A DNA stretch of 64,000 nt, taken from assembly GCF_009497155.1 (NCBI RefSeq), contig NZ_WINI01000001.1, positions 1,116,001 to 1,180,000 of the forward strand, in the 5' to 3' direction. Position 1 is the stretch's first letter, and each line of letters begins with the position of its first letter. Below are positions 43,541 through 54,148 of the stretch, one piece after another. The notes under the pieces were generated by a model that saw only the letters and a program-made list of their open reading frames with translations, ran no database searches and was not told the DNA's origin. Origin of the DNA: Glaciimonas soli. Its GTDB lineage: Bacteria > Pseudomonadota > Gammaproteobacteria > Burkholderiales > Burkholderiaceae_D. The translations under genes were made by a program, and so were the position numbers.

Positions 43541-43617
43541 TGGTGGTGATAGGTGGACTTGAACCACCGACCCCAGCATTATGAGTGCTGTGCTCTAACC
43601 AACTGAGCTATATCACC
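43541..43617 (-). tRNA. tRNA-Met (CAU), elongator type
   Basis: This 77-nt cloverleaf includes an encoded CCA. The acceptor stem is GGTGATA/TATCACC, D-arm GCTC..GAGC, anticodon arm CAGCA-CTCATAA-TGCTG with anticodon CAT, variable loop GGGTC, and T-arm GGTGG-TTCAAGT-CCACC. The anticodon-arm layout matches the E. coli elongator tRNA-Met; the first pair is G-C, so it is not the initiator. It lies at the boundary between the accessory region and the core chromosome. Confidence 0.92.
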
Positions 43618-43704
43618 AAACAAGCCCGCAATTATGCGGCATGTGATCGGTTTCTGTCAAGCGAGCTTGTGCGTTTTATTGCACTATTTACTCACTATTT
43701 CTCA

Positions 43705-44676
43705 TTATCTGTTACTGCATGCCTTCGCCACAGTATCTAGCACCGTCTGGCTAACGTTATCTCCTGTGCAATCAATCACGATACGCTCTGGCATGGAGCG
43801 TAGCCAGGTCAGTTGGCGTTTCGCTAACTGACGGGTGGCGATGATGCCTTTTTCGCGTAGTGTTGCCAGATCATACATGCCATCCAGATATTCCCAGGTT
43901 TGACGATAACCGACGCAACGCATGGACGGTAAGCCTAGGTGCAAATCGCCACGCGCTCTTAATGCTTCGACTTCTGCGATCAAACCGCCCTGCACTCCGC
44001 CTCCCTCGCTATAGAGCATTTGATCAAAACGGCGCTCAATACGCTTGTGCAGCACACTACGATCGGATGGTTCCAAGGCGATTGGCAATACATCGAATGG
44101 CAATTCGGGTGCTGGGGTGTTGGTCAATAGCGATGACATAGTCTGACCGCTGAGCGCTATGATTTCCAAGGCTCGCTGTATGCGTTGGCTGTCATTCGGT
44201 TTTAAGCGTGCGGCGGTGATGGGGTCGAGTTGCGCTAATTTGGCGTGCATCGCGGGCATGCCGATGATGGCGGCTTCCGCGTCTAGCTTGGCGCGGAGTT
44301 CTGGATCGGCTTGCGGTAACGCATCCAGGCCATCTTTCAAGGCTTTGAAATACAGCATGGTGCCGCCGACCATCAATACTAACTTGCCACGCGCATGAAT
44401 CCCTTCGGTTAATTTCAATGCATCGTCACGGAATTGCATCGCTGAATACGATTGCGTCGGTTCGATGATATCAATCAGATGATGCGGCGCGGCGGCGCGT
44501 TCTTCCTTGGTTGGTTTGGCGGTGCCTATATCCATCTCGCGATAGACCAGGGCGGAATCGACGGAAATAATTTCAGATGGAATATGACGTGCGATTTCCA
44601 ATGCCGCGGCAGTTTTGCCTGAAGCGGTTGGCCCCATGATGCTGATGACGAGTGGACGTGCATTTTTACGCATCAT
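43705..44676 (-). CDS. miaA: tRNA dimethylallyltransferase
   Basis: The protein has 323 residues. The P-loop GPTASGKT (15-22), [19 protein letters not shown] and the DDALKL region are typical of MiaA, which adds a dimethylallyl group to A37 of tRNAs reading UNN codons. The start overlaps the mutL stop (ATGATGA), so the two genes are coupled as in many proteobacteria. The length is normal. Confidence 0.95.
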   Translation of the reverse strand: MMRKNARPLVISIMGPTASGKTAAALEIARHIPSEIISVDSALVYREMDIGTAKPTKEERAAAPHHLIDIIEPTQSYSAMQFRDDALKLTEGIHARGKLVLMVGGTMLYFKALKDGLDALPQADPELRAKLDAEAAIIGMPAMHAKLAQLDPITAARLKPNDSQRIQRALEIIALSGQTMSSLLTNTPAPELPFDVLPIALEPSDRSVLHKRIERRFDQMLYSEGGGVQGGLIAEVEALRARGDLHLGLPSMRCVGYRQTWEYLDGMYDLATLREKGIIATRQLAKRQLTWLRSMPERIVIDCTGDNVSQTVLDTVAKACSNR

Positions 44677-46526
44677 TGACCACGCAAGAAAAGTTTATCC
44701 AGATCGGATAAGGCTAACTGGCTCCAGGTTGGTCGGCCGTGGTTGCATTGGTCTGCGCGTTCGGTTGCTTCCATTTGGCGCAATAGCGCGTTCATTTCTG
44801 GCACGGTCAGGCTACGATTAGCGCGCACCGCAGTGTGACAGGCGAGTGTGCCGAGTAACTCATTGCGACGCTCCACCAAGACACGCGAACCGCCGAATTC
44901 ACGGACATCACGCAGCACATCACGCGCCAGAGTTTGGGCATCAGCATTTTTCAATAAAGCCGGAACCGCGCGCACGGCCAGTGTGGTTGGCGACATTGCG
45001 GCGATATCAAAACCCAGCGATTGCAAGGTTTGCCGATTTTCTTCTACCGTGCCGACTTCGACCGCATCTGCATAGAACGTTACGGGGATTAACAGCGGTT
45101 GCACTTGCATCGCATTTTCGTCGAGCGCGCCTTTGAGCTGTTCGTACAAAATTCTTTCATGTGCGGCGTGCATGTCGACCAATACCAAACCTTTGGTATT
45201 TTGCGCAAGTATATAAATACCGTGCAATTGCGCCAGTGCGAAACCTAATGGAAATTCGTCGTTCGACAATGTCGCATAGTCTGTCGTGCTTGCCACAGCA
45301 GGAACCGATGCGCCACCGTTCCCGGAAAATAAGGCGCCATAATTTTCTCTGGTCTGCGCCACACCGAACTGTGCGCCGAACGAGGTTTGATGCTGCGGCG
45401 TTTGATAGTTTGGCTGTGCTGATGATGGCGTCAAGATCGCCTGCAAGTGATCTTGCGAACCACGCACCCACGGCATTGCCCCACTAGGCGCGGGCAGCGG
45501 CGCAGGCGTTGCTCCGTGCGAGGTTGCCGAAGTCTGCGCCAAGGCACGATTGACCGCGTGATAAATGAATTGATGTACCGCGCGGCTATCGCGAAAACGT
45601 ACCTCAATCTTAGAAGGATGAACGTTGACATCGACCAGCGCCGGATCTAGATCAAGCGCCAATACATAGGATGGATAGCGATCGCCATGCAACACATCCT
45701 GATACGCAGCACGCACCGCATGCATCAATAACTTGTCGCGCACGAAGCGGCCATTGACATAAAAATACTGCGCATCGCCACGCGCTTTGGAGGCGGTCGG
45801 CAAACCGACAAAGCCATGCACGCGCAATGCTCCGGCACTTTCGTCAACGGCCAGTCTGGCATCGGCAAACTCGCTACCGAGTATGCTGGCACTGCGTTTG
45901 GCGAACTCCGTGTGCTGCCAATGATCGACGGTTTTGCCGTTGTGGGTCAGCGAGAAAGTGACATCAGGCCGCGCCAACGCAATCCGACGCACGACTTCTG
46001 CGCAGTGACCGTATTCGGTTTGATCGGATTTCAAAAATTTGCGGCGTGCCGGCGTGTTGAAATACAAATCCATCACATCCACCGTGCTACCTTGCGTACC
46101 GGACGACGGCGTCACTGCACCCGTGCTGCCGTCTATCATGGAAGCATGTGCAGCTTCCGCCGTGCGCGAAGTCAAGGTCAATTGCGATACTGATGCAATC
46201 GATGCCAATGCTTCACCGCGAAACCCTAGCGTGATAACGTTTTCCAAATCGTCGAGTGAGGCAATTTTTGAGGTCGCGTGCCGCGCCAATGCTAACGGCA
46301 ACTGTTCCGGCGCAATGCCTCGACCGTTATCGGTAATGGCAATACGTTTGATGCCGCCTTGTTCCAATCGCACAGTGATGTGAGTTGCGCCGGCATCGAG
46401 TGCATTTTCTAGCAACTCTTTGACGACTGCCGAGGGGCGCTCGACCACCTCGCCAGCAGCGATTTGTGAAATCAGATTATCGGGTAAAGCCTGGATAGCG
46501 CGTAATGGTGGGTGTGGTGCATTCAT
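44673..46526 (-). CDS. mutL: DNA mismatch repair protein MutL
   Basis: The protein has 617 residues. The GHKL ATPase N-terminus has [23 protein letters not shown] and [17 protein letters not shown] variable linker of about 100 residues follows, then a C-terminal dimerisation domain with [14 protein letters not shown]. It couples MutS mismatch recognition to strand repair. The gene order mutL-miaA on one strand is conserved in proteobacteria. Confidence 0.96.
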   Translation of the reverse strand: MNAPHPPLRAIQALPDNLISQIAAGEVVERPSAVVKELLENALDAGATHITVRLEQGGIKRIAITDNGRGIAPEQLPLALARHATSKIASLDDLENVITLGFRGEALASIASVSQLTLTSRTAEAAHASMIDGSTGAVTPSSGTQGSTVDVMDLYFNTPARRKFLKSDQTEYGHCAEVVRRIALARPDVTFSLTHNGKTVDHWQHTEFAKRSASILGSEFADARLAVDESAGALRVHGFVGLPTASKARGDAQYFYVNGRFVRDKLLMHAVRAAYQDVLHGDRYPSYVLALDLDPALVDVNVHPSKIEVRFRDSRAVHQFIYHAVNRALAQTSATSHGATPAPLPAPSGAMPWVRGSQDHLQAILTPSSAQPNYQTPQHQTSFGAQFGVAQTRENYGALFSGNGGASVPAVASTTDYATLSNDEFPLGFALAQLHGIYILAQNTKGLVLVDMHAAHERILYEQLKGALDENAMQVQPLLIPVTFYADAVEVGTVEENRQTLQSLGFDIAAMSPTTLAVRAVPALLKNADAQTLARDVLRDVREFGGSRVLVERRNELLGTLACHTAVRANRSLTVPEMNALLRQMEATERADQCNHGRPTWSQLALSDLDKLFLRGQ

Positions 46527-46622
46527 GGACAGGATTATACCTAAGCACAGACTCAGGGTGACACAATGACTGCCCTGGCCCGCCTATGGAACTTCTGATA
46601 AAGGGCAGAAAAAAGAAGAGGA

Positions 46623-47546
46623 CTAGGAGTCGATCGCGTAGCCGGCAGCGATCCAGGCATCTATGCCACCAGACAATGGTCGCACTTTCTTGTACCCCCT
46701 TTGCATCAACTGCTTGGCAACCAGTGCCGCTGATGCTTCGTTGGGGCAGGCACAGTAGACGATCACCTCTTGATCGACCGGCGCATCGAAGACAAAGCTG
46801 TTGATTTCCTGATGCGAGATAGTACGCGCGCCGGGAATCCGCCCTGCCTGCTGTGAAGCAGGTGATCGCACATCGACAATCGCCGGAGTAACACCTTGCT
46901 TGAACAACTGATCCAGCTCGGTCACTGAGATGCGCGCCATGCGCAAGGACATGCGGAAGCGCCGACGCTGCCACCATTTGCTGGCAACAAAAACGACAAG
47001 TGCCGCTGCAACCAGCATCATGCCGTATTGACCGAGCTCAGTCAGTACGCTCAATAAATCACCGACCGTAGTGCTGAACAACGAACCGAGGAAAATTGCC
47101 AGGCCAGCCCACAGAGCTGCCCCTATGCCGTCGTAAATGATAAATGTCCTATGCTTGGTGCCAATGGTGCCAGACAACGCGCTGGCGATGGAAGCAAAGC
47201 CTGGGATAAATTTAGCCACCAGCAGCGAACGCGCTCCCCAACGCGAATAGATCGACTCGGTTTGTCGCACGCAAGAATCGGGCGACAGCGAAATACGACA
47301 TAACGTCGACAATACTTTCCTGCCGTAACGCCGACCTGCCAGATACCAAAAATAATCGGCAATCAATGCCGCTGCCACCGCTGTCAACAATAGCATCGGA
47401 GCCGAGTACTCACCCCGATGCATCAAGGCTCCGGTAATCACCAGCGTTGGATAGGCCGGCACGGGCGCTCCCATCTGCTCGACCAGCACATTCAAAAATA
47501 CAATGATCAGCCCATATTGCTCTATCAAATGAAACAAATAGGTCAT
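46623..47546 (-). CDS. DedA-family membrane protein fused to a rhodanese domain
   Basis: The protein has 307 residues. Residues 1-190 form a DedA/VTT membrane domain (ligand loop VEQMGAPVPAYPTLVITGAL at 22-41, FIPGFASIASALSGTIG near 113, final hydrophobic segment 176-189). Residues ~200-307 are a rhodanese domain with DVRSPASQQAGRIPGA and the active-site Cys265 in VIVYCACPNE. The catalytic loop CACPNEASA is of the variant type seen in fused proteins. DedA proteins take part in lipid (undecaprenyl phosphate) translocation and membrane homeostasis; why sulfurtransferase chemistry is attached is not established. Confidence 0.9.
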   Translation of the reverse strand: MTYLFHLIEQYGLIIVFLNVLVEQMGAPVPAYPTLVITGALMHRGEYSAPMLLLTAVAAALIADYFWYLAGRRYGRKVLSTLCRISLSPDSCVRQTESIYSRWGARSLLVAKFIPGFASIASALSGTIGTKHRTFIIYDGIGAALWAGLAIFLGSLFSTTVGDLLSVLTELGQYGMMLVAAALVVFVASKWWQRRRFRMSLRMARISVTELDQLFKQGVTPAIVDVRSPASQQAGRIPGARTISHQEINSFVFDAPVDQEVIVYCACPNEASAALVAKQLMQRGYKKVRPLSGGIDAWIAAGYAIDS

Positions 47547-47697
47547 CTCTTTCGTTGCCTCATCGCCATGTCAGGAATCGCCGGATCGGCAATATCAAAA
47601 TACCGTAGTAAGTTCTTTAAGCATTATAAAGTTGATGGTGATTCGACTTCACTCTTTTCTGCAAGATTTTCCGTGGCGGTCAGCTAAACAAAGCACC

Positions 47698-47807
47698 GTC
47701 ATCCTCGCGGACGCGGGGACCCACGTTGCGATTTCTATAAAGCAAAGGGCAAGTCACTCCAATCACTGCCTTTCGTAAAATGGATTTCCCAGTTCGCGGG
47801 AGTGACG
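47698..47807. repeat. Extragenic palindromic repeat element
   Basis: The arms CGTCATCCTCGCGGACGCG.. (left) and ..TTCGCGGGAGTGACG (right) pair across about 55 bases with extra matches GGGACCCA / TGGATTTCC. This is the look of an intergenic REP-like hairpin element. It fills much of the 398-bp gap between the two DedA genes. Confidence 0.6.
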
Positions 47808-47944
47808 GGAATTTTTATCAAATTAATTACATAAGATTACTTAGAACACCAGTCTGAATATTCACTTTTCTCTTACTTCTTTAATAAGTGTATTTTTTAA
47901 GTAGCCGGGTAGTGTATTATTTCGCGCAACACCTTAGGAGAATT

Positions 47945-48601
47945 ATGGACTTTATGCAATTCCTCGACGTCATTCTGCACGTCGACAAATCCCTCGGCAT
48001 CTTAATTCAGCAGTACGGCCCATTGATTTATATGGTGCTGTTTCTTATTGTTTTTTGTGAAACCGGTCTGGTCGTTTTTCCATTTTTACCCGGCGACACA
48101 TTGCTGTTCATCGGTGGTGCGTTTTGCGCTACCGGCGATATGAATATCTGGTTATTGATGGGCTTGTTGATTCTGGCGGCGACGACTGGCAATACCTTGA
48201 ATTATTGGATAGGCAGCAAAATCGGGGACAAAGTATTTACCCATGATTATCGCTGGCTAGACAAAAATGCTTTGAAAAAATCGCATGCGTTTTACGAACA
48301 CCATGGCGGCATCACCATCGTTCTGTCACGCTTCGTACCGATTGTGCGTACCTTTGCGCCGTTTGTTGCCGGCGTTTCCAAGATGGATTTTGCTAAATTT
48401 CAGTTTTATAACATCGGCGGCGCATTGCTGTGGGTAGCCGGTTTGGTGACGGCGGGTTATTTCTTTGGAAATATCCCTATCATCCGCGATCATTTGAATA
48501 CTATTGTTTTAGTCGGCGTTGGCGCAGCGGCGATTCCGGTTGTGTTGGGCGCTATGTGGAAGTTTTATCAAAAACTGACCGCGAAAAAAGCTATCGATTA
48601 A
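47945..48601 (+). CDS. DedA-family membrane protein
   Basis: The protein has 218 residues. The VTT-domain pattern is present: FCETGLVVFPFLPGDTLLFI near residue 40 with the acidic residue, and SRFVPIVRTFAPFVAGVSKM near residue 123 with the essential Arg pair. The ATG at 47945 has AGGAGA 3-4 bases upstream; an upstream extension to 47888 is rejected. It is divergent from the DedA-rhodanese gene, so two DedA paralogues sit head to head. The role is membrane lipid carrier recycling and envelope homeostasis, by family. Confidence 0.92.
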   Translation: MDFMQFLDVILHVDKSLGILIQQYGPLIYMVLFLIVFCETGLVVFPFLPGDTLLFIGGAFCATGDMNIWLLMGLLILAATTGNTLNYWIGSKIGDKVFTHDYRWLDKNALKKSHAFYEHHGGITIVLSRFVPIVRTFAPFVAGVSKMDFAKFQFYNIGGALLWVAGLVTAGYFFGNIPIIRDHLNTIVLVGVGAAAIPVVLGAMWKFYQKLTAKKAID

Positions 48602-48621
48602 GATTAGCAAAACCAGACAAT

Positions 48622-48658
48622 AAAAAAGGGAGTGACTTTTGATAGTCACTCCCTTTTT
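48622..48658. terminator. Bidirectional terminator between dedA-type gene and ohr
   Basis: GGGAGTGAC and GTCACTCCC form a perfect stem with A- and T-runs on both sides (8-base loop), between convergent genes. Confidence 0.92.
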
Positions 48659-48677
48659 ATTTTGCTGCTGACGCTTC

Positions 48678-49106
48678 TTAAACCAACGTCGTTGTTACAT
48701 TAATATTGCCGCGTGTCGCATTTGAATATGGGCAAACATGGTGTGCCTTATCGGTCAGGTCTTTTGCAGCAGCCTTATCCATACCTGGCAAGGAAACCTT
48801 CAATTCAACCGTCAATCCAAAACCGCCTGGAATCTGACCGATACCCACCAGACCAGTTACGCTGAAATCCGCTGGTAAAGTGATTTTTTCCTGTCCTGCG
48901 ACGAATTTTACTGCGCCGATATAGCAAGCTGAATAACCGGCTGCGAATAGCTGCTCTGGATTTACTCCCGCGCCATCCTTGCCACCCAATGCTGCAGGCG
49001 GTACTAATTTAACGTTCAATAAACCGTCCGACGAGACCGCAGTACCTTCGCGACCGCCGGTTGCCGTTGCTCGTGCTGTGTACAGAACTTTTTCTGGTGA
49101 TGCCAT
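48678..49106 (-). CDS. ohr: Organic hydroperoxide resistance protein Ohr (OsmC family)
   Basis: The protein has 142 residues. The redox cysteines are Cys61 (GYSACYIGAV) and Cys125 (HHVCPYSNATRGN), with the conserved Arg19 and Glu51. Ohr reduces fatty-acid and other organic peroxides to alcohols using lipoylated proteins. No ohrR regulator gene is adjacent. The gene is 32 bases from the gshA end on the same strand, giving a small peroxide/thiol defence group. Confidence 0.94.
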   Translation of the reverse strand: MASPEKVLYTARATATGGREGTAVSSDGLLNVKLVPPAALGGKDGAGVNPEQLFAAGYSACYIGAVKFVAGQEKITLPADFSVTGLVGIGQIPGGFGLTVELKVSLPGMDKAAAKDLTDKAHHVCPYSNATRGNINVTTTLV

Positions 49107-49138
49107 GATGATTTCCTCTCAAAAGAATAAAAATACGC

Positions 49139-50740
49139 TCAAGTTAACGCACCTACATCCAACGTACTCGCGTGATAAGCCTCTATGAAGCTATCAAAAT
49201 CACCCGTTTGCGTTTGCTCCATGTTTTCCTGCTCAGCCACTGATTTCTCGGCCAGGTCAGTGAAATAAGCATACTCTTCCGCATTAGGCGGCCGAGCGCG
49301 GAAATACTCCGCATGTTGTTTACTCTGGCGCAATGCAAAGCTGATAAACGTTTCTTTGTTTTGCTTCAACTCCGCCAAAATACGCGCAGATGGCGTCAAC
49401 TCAGGATGCAGTATTTTTTGACGTTGCAGCATCAGCGCATCCATATGTGCAGTATCACCGCGCTGTGCATCCAGCAGCTGTGCTGCCGCGCTAATTCCTT
49501 TAATAAGATCCTCGCCCCATGCTTGCAGCGGTACTTTTTCGCCACTACGGCTTAATAGCAATCCCGGACGGCGCCCTTCTTTCACGGTACGCGCAAAATT
49601 TTCGGCACTTTCGTAAGTATGTACCTCGTCAGAACAAGGACTTTCATGCAAAGCACAAAATAGCAAAAAAGCATCTAAAAATCGTGCAGTTTGCTCATTG
49701 ATACCGGTTGGTTCATACGGATCAATATCCATGCAGCGCACTTCGATGTATTGGACACCGCGCGCCACTAAAGCTTGAATCGGCCGTTCGCCACTGTTGA
49801 TCACGCGCTTAGGTCGTATCGTGGCGTAGTACTCGTTTTCGATTTGCAAAATATTGGTATTGATCTGTATCCATTCCCCATCGCGATGCGTGCCAATCTC
49901 GGCATAAGGTGGATAAGGTTGGCTTACCGCTTTCGACAAGCTGCTGATATACGCATCCAGATTGTTGTAATGCGGGGTCAACTCGGCTTGCGCCTTACTT
50001 TGATAACCCAGATCACTCATGCGCAAGCTGGTCGCGTACGGCAGATACAGCGTTTCGTCATCCAGCGTATCAAGCTTATGCTCGCGCCCTTCCAGAAAAC
50101 TGGTCGCAATTGCCGGCGATGCGCCGAATAGATACATCAACAGCCAGTTATAACGACGGAAATTGCGAATCAAAGCAATATAGCCATTCGATTGCGCACT
50201 TCTGGTTGGCGCAGTACAGCCTTCCGCAGCCTGAATCAATGGCCAGATTTCATCGGCTAAAGAATAGTTGTAATGAATACCTGCGATGCATTGCATGTGC
50301 TTGCCGTAGCGCAGCGCCAGGCCGCGTCGATACACATGTTTCAGCATGCCGATATGGGAAGTGCCGTACCAGCCAATCGGAATCTGTTCATCCGGCGGTA
50401 ATTCGCATGGCATCGAATCGCTCCACAACATTTCATCGCCCAACTTGCTGTACACAAAGCGATGAATCGTATTGAGTTCGCTCAAGACTGTGGTGATATC
50501 GTGCTCTGGCGGAGTAATAAACTCCAACAATGATTCAGAATAATCGGTGGTGATTTGCGGGTTAGTCAATGCCGATCCCAAAGCCAGCGGATGGGGTGTC
50601 AATGCCAATTTTGCATCAGGAGTCACACGTAAAGTTTCACGTTCAATACCGCGTAAGCCTTGCGCTAATAAACCACGATTTTTCTCTTCGCCTAACAAGG
50701 CCAAACGACGTGCATACTGGTTGTTTGATAAGTAGCTCAA
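49139..50740 (-). CDS. gshA: Glutamate-cysteine ligase
   Basis: The protein has 533 residues, of the E. coli GshA type. It shows [20 protein letters not shown] near residue 28, [15 protein letters not shown] at 64-78, and [20 protein letters not shown] near 340. It makes gamma-glutamylcysteine, the first step of glutathione synthesis. The start is a TTG (50738-50740) with GAGAGGA 7 bases upstream; no ATG is suitably placed, so a rare start codon may keep expression low. Confidence 0.94.
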   Translation of the reverse strand: MSYLSNNQYARRLALLGEEKNRGLLAQGLRGIERETLRVTPDAKLALTPHPLALGSALTNPQITTDYSESLLEFITPPEHDITTVLSELNTIHRFVYSKLGDEMLWSDSMPCELPPDEQIPIGWYGTSHIGMLKHVYRRGLALRYGKHMQCIAGIHYNYSLADEIWPLIQAAEGCTAPTRSAQSNGYIALIRNFRRYNWLLMYLFGASPAIATSFLEGREHKLDTLDDETLYLPYATSLRMSDLGYQSKAQAELTPHYNNLDAYISSLSKAVSQPYPPYAEIGTHRDGEWIQINTNILQIENEYYATIRPKRVINSGERPIQALVARGVQYIEVRCMDIDPYEPTGINEQTARFLDAFLLFCALHESPCSDEVHTYESAENFARTVKEGRRPGLLLSRSGEKVPLQAWGEDLIKGISAAAQLLDAQRGDTAHMDALMLQRQKILHPELTPSARILAELKQNKETFISFALRQSKQHAEYFRARPPNAEEYAYFTDLAEKSVAEQENMEQTQTGDFDSFIEAYHASTLDVGALT

Positions 50741-51107
50741 TTCAAATTCCTCTCGATGTCGTCTTGACTAGCTGTTCTTATTATTGTCGCTAGCAGGTCT
50801 CAGTTTAGTTAAAAGGGCGTTAGTACCTTGAGCTCATAAGCTAATGTAGCGAGAGAATAGCCGAAAATACAAAAGCGCGTCGGCTAGTGACGAAAGCGCT
50901 CTTTTAATGCGCGGATCGCCATAACTACCTCGATTTTACTTTTCTTTCGGATCAAAAATTGATGTCTATTTCATATTTTTCATGATCATTGCCTAGCCAT
51001 AATGCGCTAAGTCGCGCAACTATTAAATAGCAAAATAAGCAAACCAGTGCTGCGCAGACAAGCAAGCCTTTATAATCTCGTTTTAATTTGTTACTGCGAG
51101 CTCTACC
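50741..51107. other. Divergent gap between gshA and folD
   Basis: These 367 bases contain promoters for both genes and a hairpin near 50870-50907 (AAAAGCGC..GCGCTCTTTT). No gene is recognised. Confidence 0.5.
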
Positions 51108-51953
51108 ATGACAGCACACATCATCGACGGCAATCTCCTCTCCCAACAATTACGCGCCGACGTTGCCAAACGCGCCGCCGCACTCACTGCGCAAGGAAAT
51201 CAACCCGGTCTGGCCGTGATTCTGGTCGGTGACAGTCCTGCATCGCAGGTGTATGTGCGCAACAAAGTGAAAGCTTGTCAAGATAACGGTTTACATTCAG
51301 TGCTGGAAAAATACGATGCAGACCTGAGTGAAGCTGCATTATTGGCACGTGTTGAGGCCCTCAATAATGATCCGAAAATTCACGGGATTCTGGTGCAACT
51401 GCCTTTGCCCGCCCATATCGACGCGCATAAAGTAATTGAAGCTATTGCCGCTGAAAAAGATGTAGATGGTTTCCATATCAGCAATGCCGGTCTGCTGATG
51501 ACCGGCCAGCCCCTGTTTCGCCCATGCACGCCGTATGGCGTGATGAAAATGCTGGAATCGATCAACTACGAAGTCCGTGGCGCACATGCAGTTGTCGTTG
51601 GCGCCTCCAATATCGTCGGCAAACCGCAAGCAATGTTGCTCTTGCAAGCCGGCGCCACCGTCACCATCTGTAACTCCAAGACCCGTGATCTCGGTTTGCA
51701 CACCAGAATGGCGGATATCCTTGTGGTCGCTACCGGCAAACGTAATATCGTCACTGCTGACATGGTCAAACCCGGCGCGGTCGTCATTGACGTTGGCATG
51801 AACCGTGATGACAATGGCAAATTATGCGGCGACGTCGACTATCCGAATACCAAAGAAGTTGCGGGTTATATCACCCCGGTGCCAGGCGGTGTCGGGCCGA
51901 TGACCATCACCATGTTGCTGGTCAATACGATTGAAGCCGCAGAAAGAAAATAA
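51108..51953 (+). CDS. folD: Methylenetetrahydrofolate dehydrogenase/cyclohydrolase
   Basis: The protein has 281 residues. Conserved FolD blocks are [18 protein letters not shown] near 44, [13 protein letters not shown] near 85, [11 protein letters not shown] near 140, and [15 protein letters not shown] near 256. It converts 5,10-methylene-THF to 10-formyl-THF. prlC starts 4 bases after its stop, so the two are co-transcribed. Confidence 0.96.
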   Translation: MTAHIIDGNLLSQQLRADVAKRAAALTAQGNQPGLAVILVGDSPASQVYVRNKVKACQDNGLHSVLEKYDADLSEAALLARVEALNNDPKIHGILVQLPLPAHIDAHKVIEAIAAEKDVDGFHISNAGLLMTGQPLFRPCTPYGVMKMLESINYEVRGAHAVVVGASNIVGKPQAMLLLQAGATVTICNSKTRDLGLHTRMADILVVATGKRNIVTADMVKPGAVVIDVGMNRDDNGKLCGDVDYPNTKEVAGYITPVPGGVGPMTITMLLVNTIEAAERK

Positions 51954-51957
51954 ACTT

Positions 51958-54054
51958 ATGACAGCTATCTCCACCGCAACCCACGCAGAAAACCCGTTGT
52001 TAGATTTTTCTGACCTGGCGCATTTCGACACGATCAAGCCAGAACACGTTACTCCTGCAATCGCCTTTTTGTTGGAACAAGCAAGCATCGTGGTCACGCA
52101 GCTGGAAGCGCCACAAGCATCGCTCACCTGGGAAAATTTTGTTGAACCGCTGGAAAACGTTACTGAAAAACTAGGCCGAGCCTGGGGCATAGTCGGACAT
52201 TTGAATGCGGTGGTAGATACTCCTGAATTGCGTGCTGCTTACAATGAAAATCAGCCCAAGCTGATCGAATTCTGGACCGCTCTGGCACAAAATTTAGCAT
52301 TGTTCGATAAATATAAAGCACTCAGTACCAGCGCAAACTTTGCCGCTCTTTCGGTCGCCCGCAAAAAAATCATCGAAAATGCCGTGCGTGATTTCCGCCT
52401 CGGCGGTGCAGAGTTGCCAGAAGCCGACAAAATTCGTTTTGCCGATATTCAGGAAAAACATGGCGCATTAACGACAAAATTTTCCGAAAACATTCTTGAT
52501 GCGACCAACGATTACGGCTTGTTTATTCACGATGAAGCTGAATTGAGTGGCCTGCCGGATGACGTCAAACAGACAGCGCATGCGGCAGCCAGACAAGACG
52601 ACAAAGAAGGTTATAAATTCACCCTGCATTTCCCCTCTTACTTCCCGGTTTTGCAATATGCAGACAACCGTGCGTTACGTGAGAAAATTTATCATGCCAA
52701 CGCCACCAAAGCGTCTGAATTAGGCGTAAAAGCAGAATGGGATAACACGCAAAACATCGTTGAAATTCTCAAGTTGCGCGATGAGGAAGCCAAGCTACTC
52801 GGCTTCAAAAATTATGCGCAATTGTCGCTGGTGCCAAAGATGGCCGCATCGCCCAAAGTGGTGGTCGATTTCTTGCAAGACTTAGGTCATCGCGCGCGTC
52901 CATTTGCAGAAAAAGATTTAGCCGAGTTACGCGCTTTTGCCAAAGATCAGTTGCATATCGATACGCTGGAAGCGTGGGATAGCACTTATGCGTCGGAAAA
53001 GTTGCGCGAACAGCGTTATGCATTTTCAGAGCAGGAAGTAAAACAATACTTCCCTGAGCCGAAAGTCATAGAAGGCTTGTTCTCGGTGGTGCAGAAATTG
53101 TTTTCTGTCGAAATCAGCGTCGATCAGGCGCCGACCTGGCATCCCGATGTGAAGTTTTTCAAGATCACAAAAGATGGCAAATTAATCGGTCAATTTTATC
53201 TGGATTTATATGCTCGCAACGGCAAGCGCGGCGGCGCATGGATGGATGATGCACGCGCGCGACGCCGTCTGAGTGACGGGACGATTCAAACACCAATCGC
53301 TTATCTGACCTGCAATTTCACTGCACCGACAGTAATCGATGGGCTAATCAAGCCGGCGCTGTTTACGCACGATGAAGTGATTACCCTATTCCATGAATTT
53401 GGACACGGCTTGCATCATATGCTGACGCAAGTTGATGAAATCGGCGTATCAGGTATCTCTGGCGTTGAATGGGATGCAGTCGAGTTGCCATCACAATTCA
53501 TGGAAAATTTTTGCTGGGAATGGGATGTTTTGCAAAACATGACGGCACATGCCGATTCGGGCGAGCCATTGCCGCGTGCATTGTTTGACAAGATGACTGC
53601 GGCTAAAAACTTTCAGTCTGGCATGCAAACTTTGCGTCAGGTTGAGTTCTCCTTGTTTGATATGCGCTTGCATGACGACTACGATGCATCCGGCACCCAA
53701 ACGGTGCAACAAGTGATTGATGCGGTGCGCGAGCAAATTGCCGTCATTAAACCGCCGGCGTTCAATCGTTTTCAACATTCATTCAGTCACATTTTCGCAG
53801 GTGGTTATGCTGCCGGCTATTACAGTTATAAATGGGCAGAAGTGTTGTCGGCCGATGCTTATAGCGCATTTGAAGAAGCTGCGGCATTAGGTAGCAACGG
53901 CGGCAATACCGTGTCTGTTGAAACCGGCAAGAAATTTCAAACTGAAATTTTAGCTGTTGGCGGGTCGCGTCCGGCGTTAGAATCGTTCAAAGCCTTCCGA
54001 GGACGTGAACCTAGCATTGACGCGCTGTTGCGACATAGCGGGATGGCGGCATAA
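51958..54054 (+). CDS. prlC: Oligopeptidase A (M3 metallopeptidase)
   Basis: The protein has 698 residues. The zinc site HEFGH (479-483, in LFHEFGHGLHHM) and the downstream Glu region (GISGVEWDAVELPSQFMENF) define M3 peptidases. It degrades short peptides, including cleaved signal peptides, in the cytoplasm. The ATG at 51958 is preferred over an in-frame start inside folD. The length is normal for PrlC. Confidence 0.95.
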   Translation: MTAISTATHAENPLLDFSDLAHFDTIKPEHVTPAIAFLLEQASIVVTQLEAPQASLTWENFVEPLENVTEKLGRAWGIVGHLNAVVDTPELRAAYNENQPKLIEFWTALAQNLALFDKYKALSTSANFAALSVARKKIIENAVRDFRLGGAELPEADKIRFADIQEKHGALTTKFSENILDATNDYGLFIHDEAELSGLPDDVKQTAHAAARQDDKEGYKFTLHFPSYFPVLQYADNRALREKIYHANATKASELGVKAEWDNTQNIVEILKLRDEEAKLLGFKNYAQLSLVPKMAASPKVVVDFLQDLGHRARPFAEKDLAELRAFAKDQLHIDTLEAWDSTYASEKLREQRYAFSEQEVKQYFPEPKVIEGLFSVVQKLFSVEISVDQAPTWHPDVKFFKITKDGKLIGQFYLDLYARNGKRGGAWMDDARARRRLSDGTIQTPIAYLTCNFTAPTVIDGLIKPALFTHDEVITLFHEFGHGLHHMLTQVDEIGVSGISGVEWDAVELPSQFMENFCWEWDVLQNMTAHADSGEPLPRALFDKMTAAKNFQSGMQTLRQVEFSLFDMRLHDDYDASGTQTVQQVIDAVREQIAVIKPPAFNRFQHSFSHIFAGGYAAGYYSYKWAEVLSADAYSAFEEAAALGSNGGNTVSVETGKKFQTEILAVGGSRPALESFKAFRGREPSIDALLRHSGMAA

Positions 54055-54148
54055 GACCTGCGATTGTTTTAAATCCTTCTCCCGTCAACGGGGAAGGAGT
54101 AATTGGTGATTTGTTCAAATTTTTCACAATTTTCACAAAAGGAAATAC

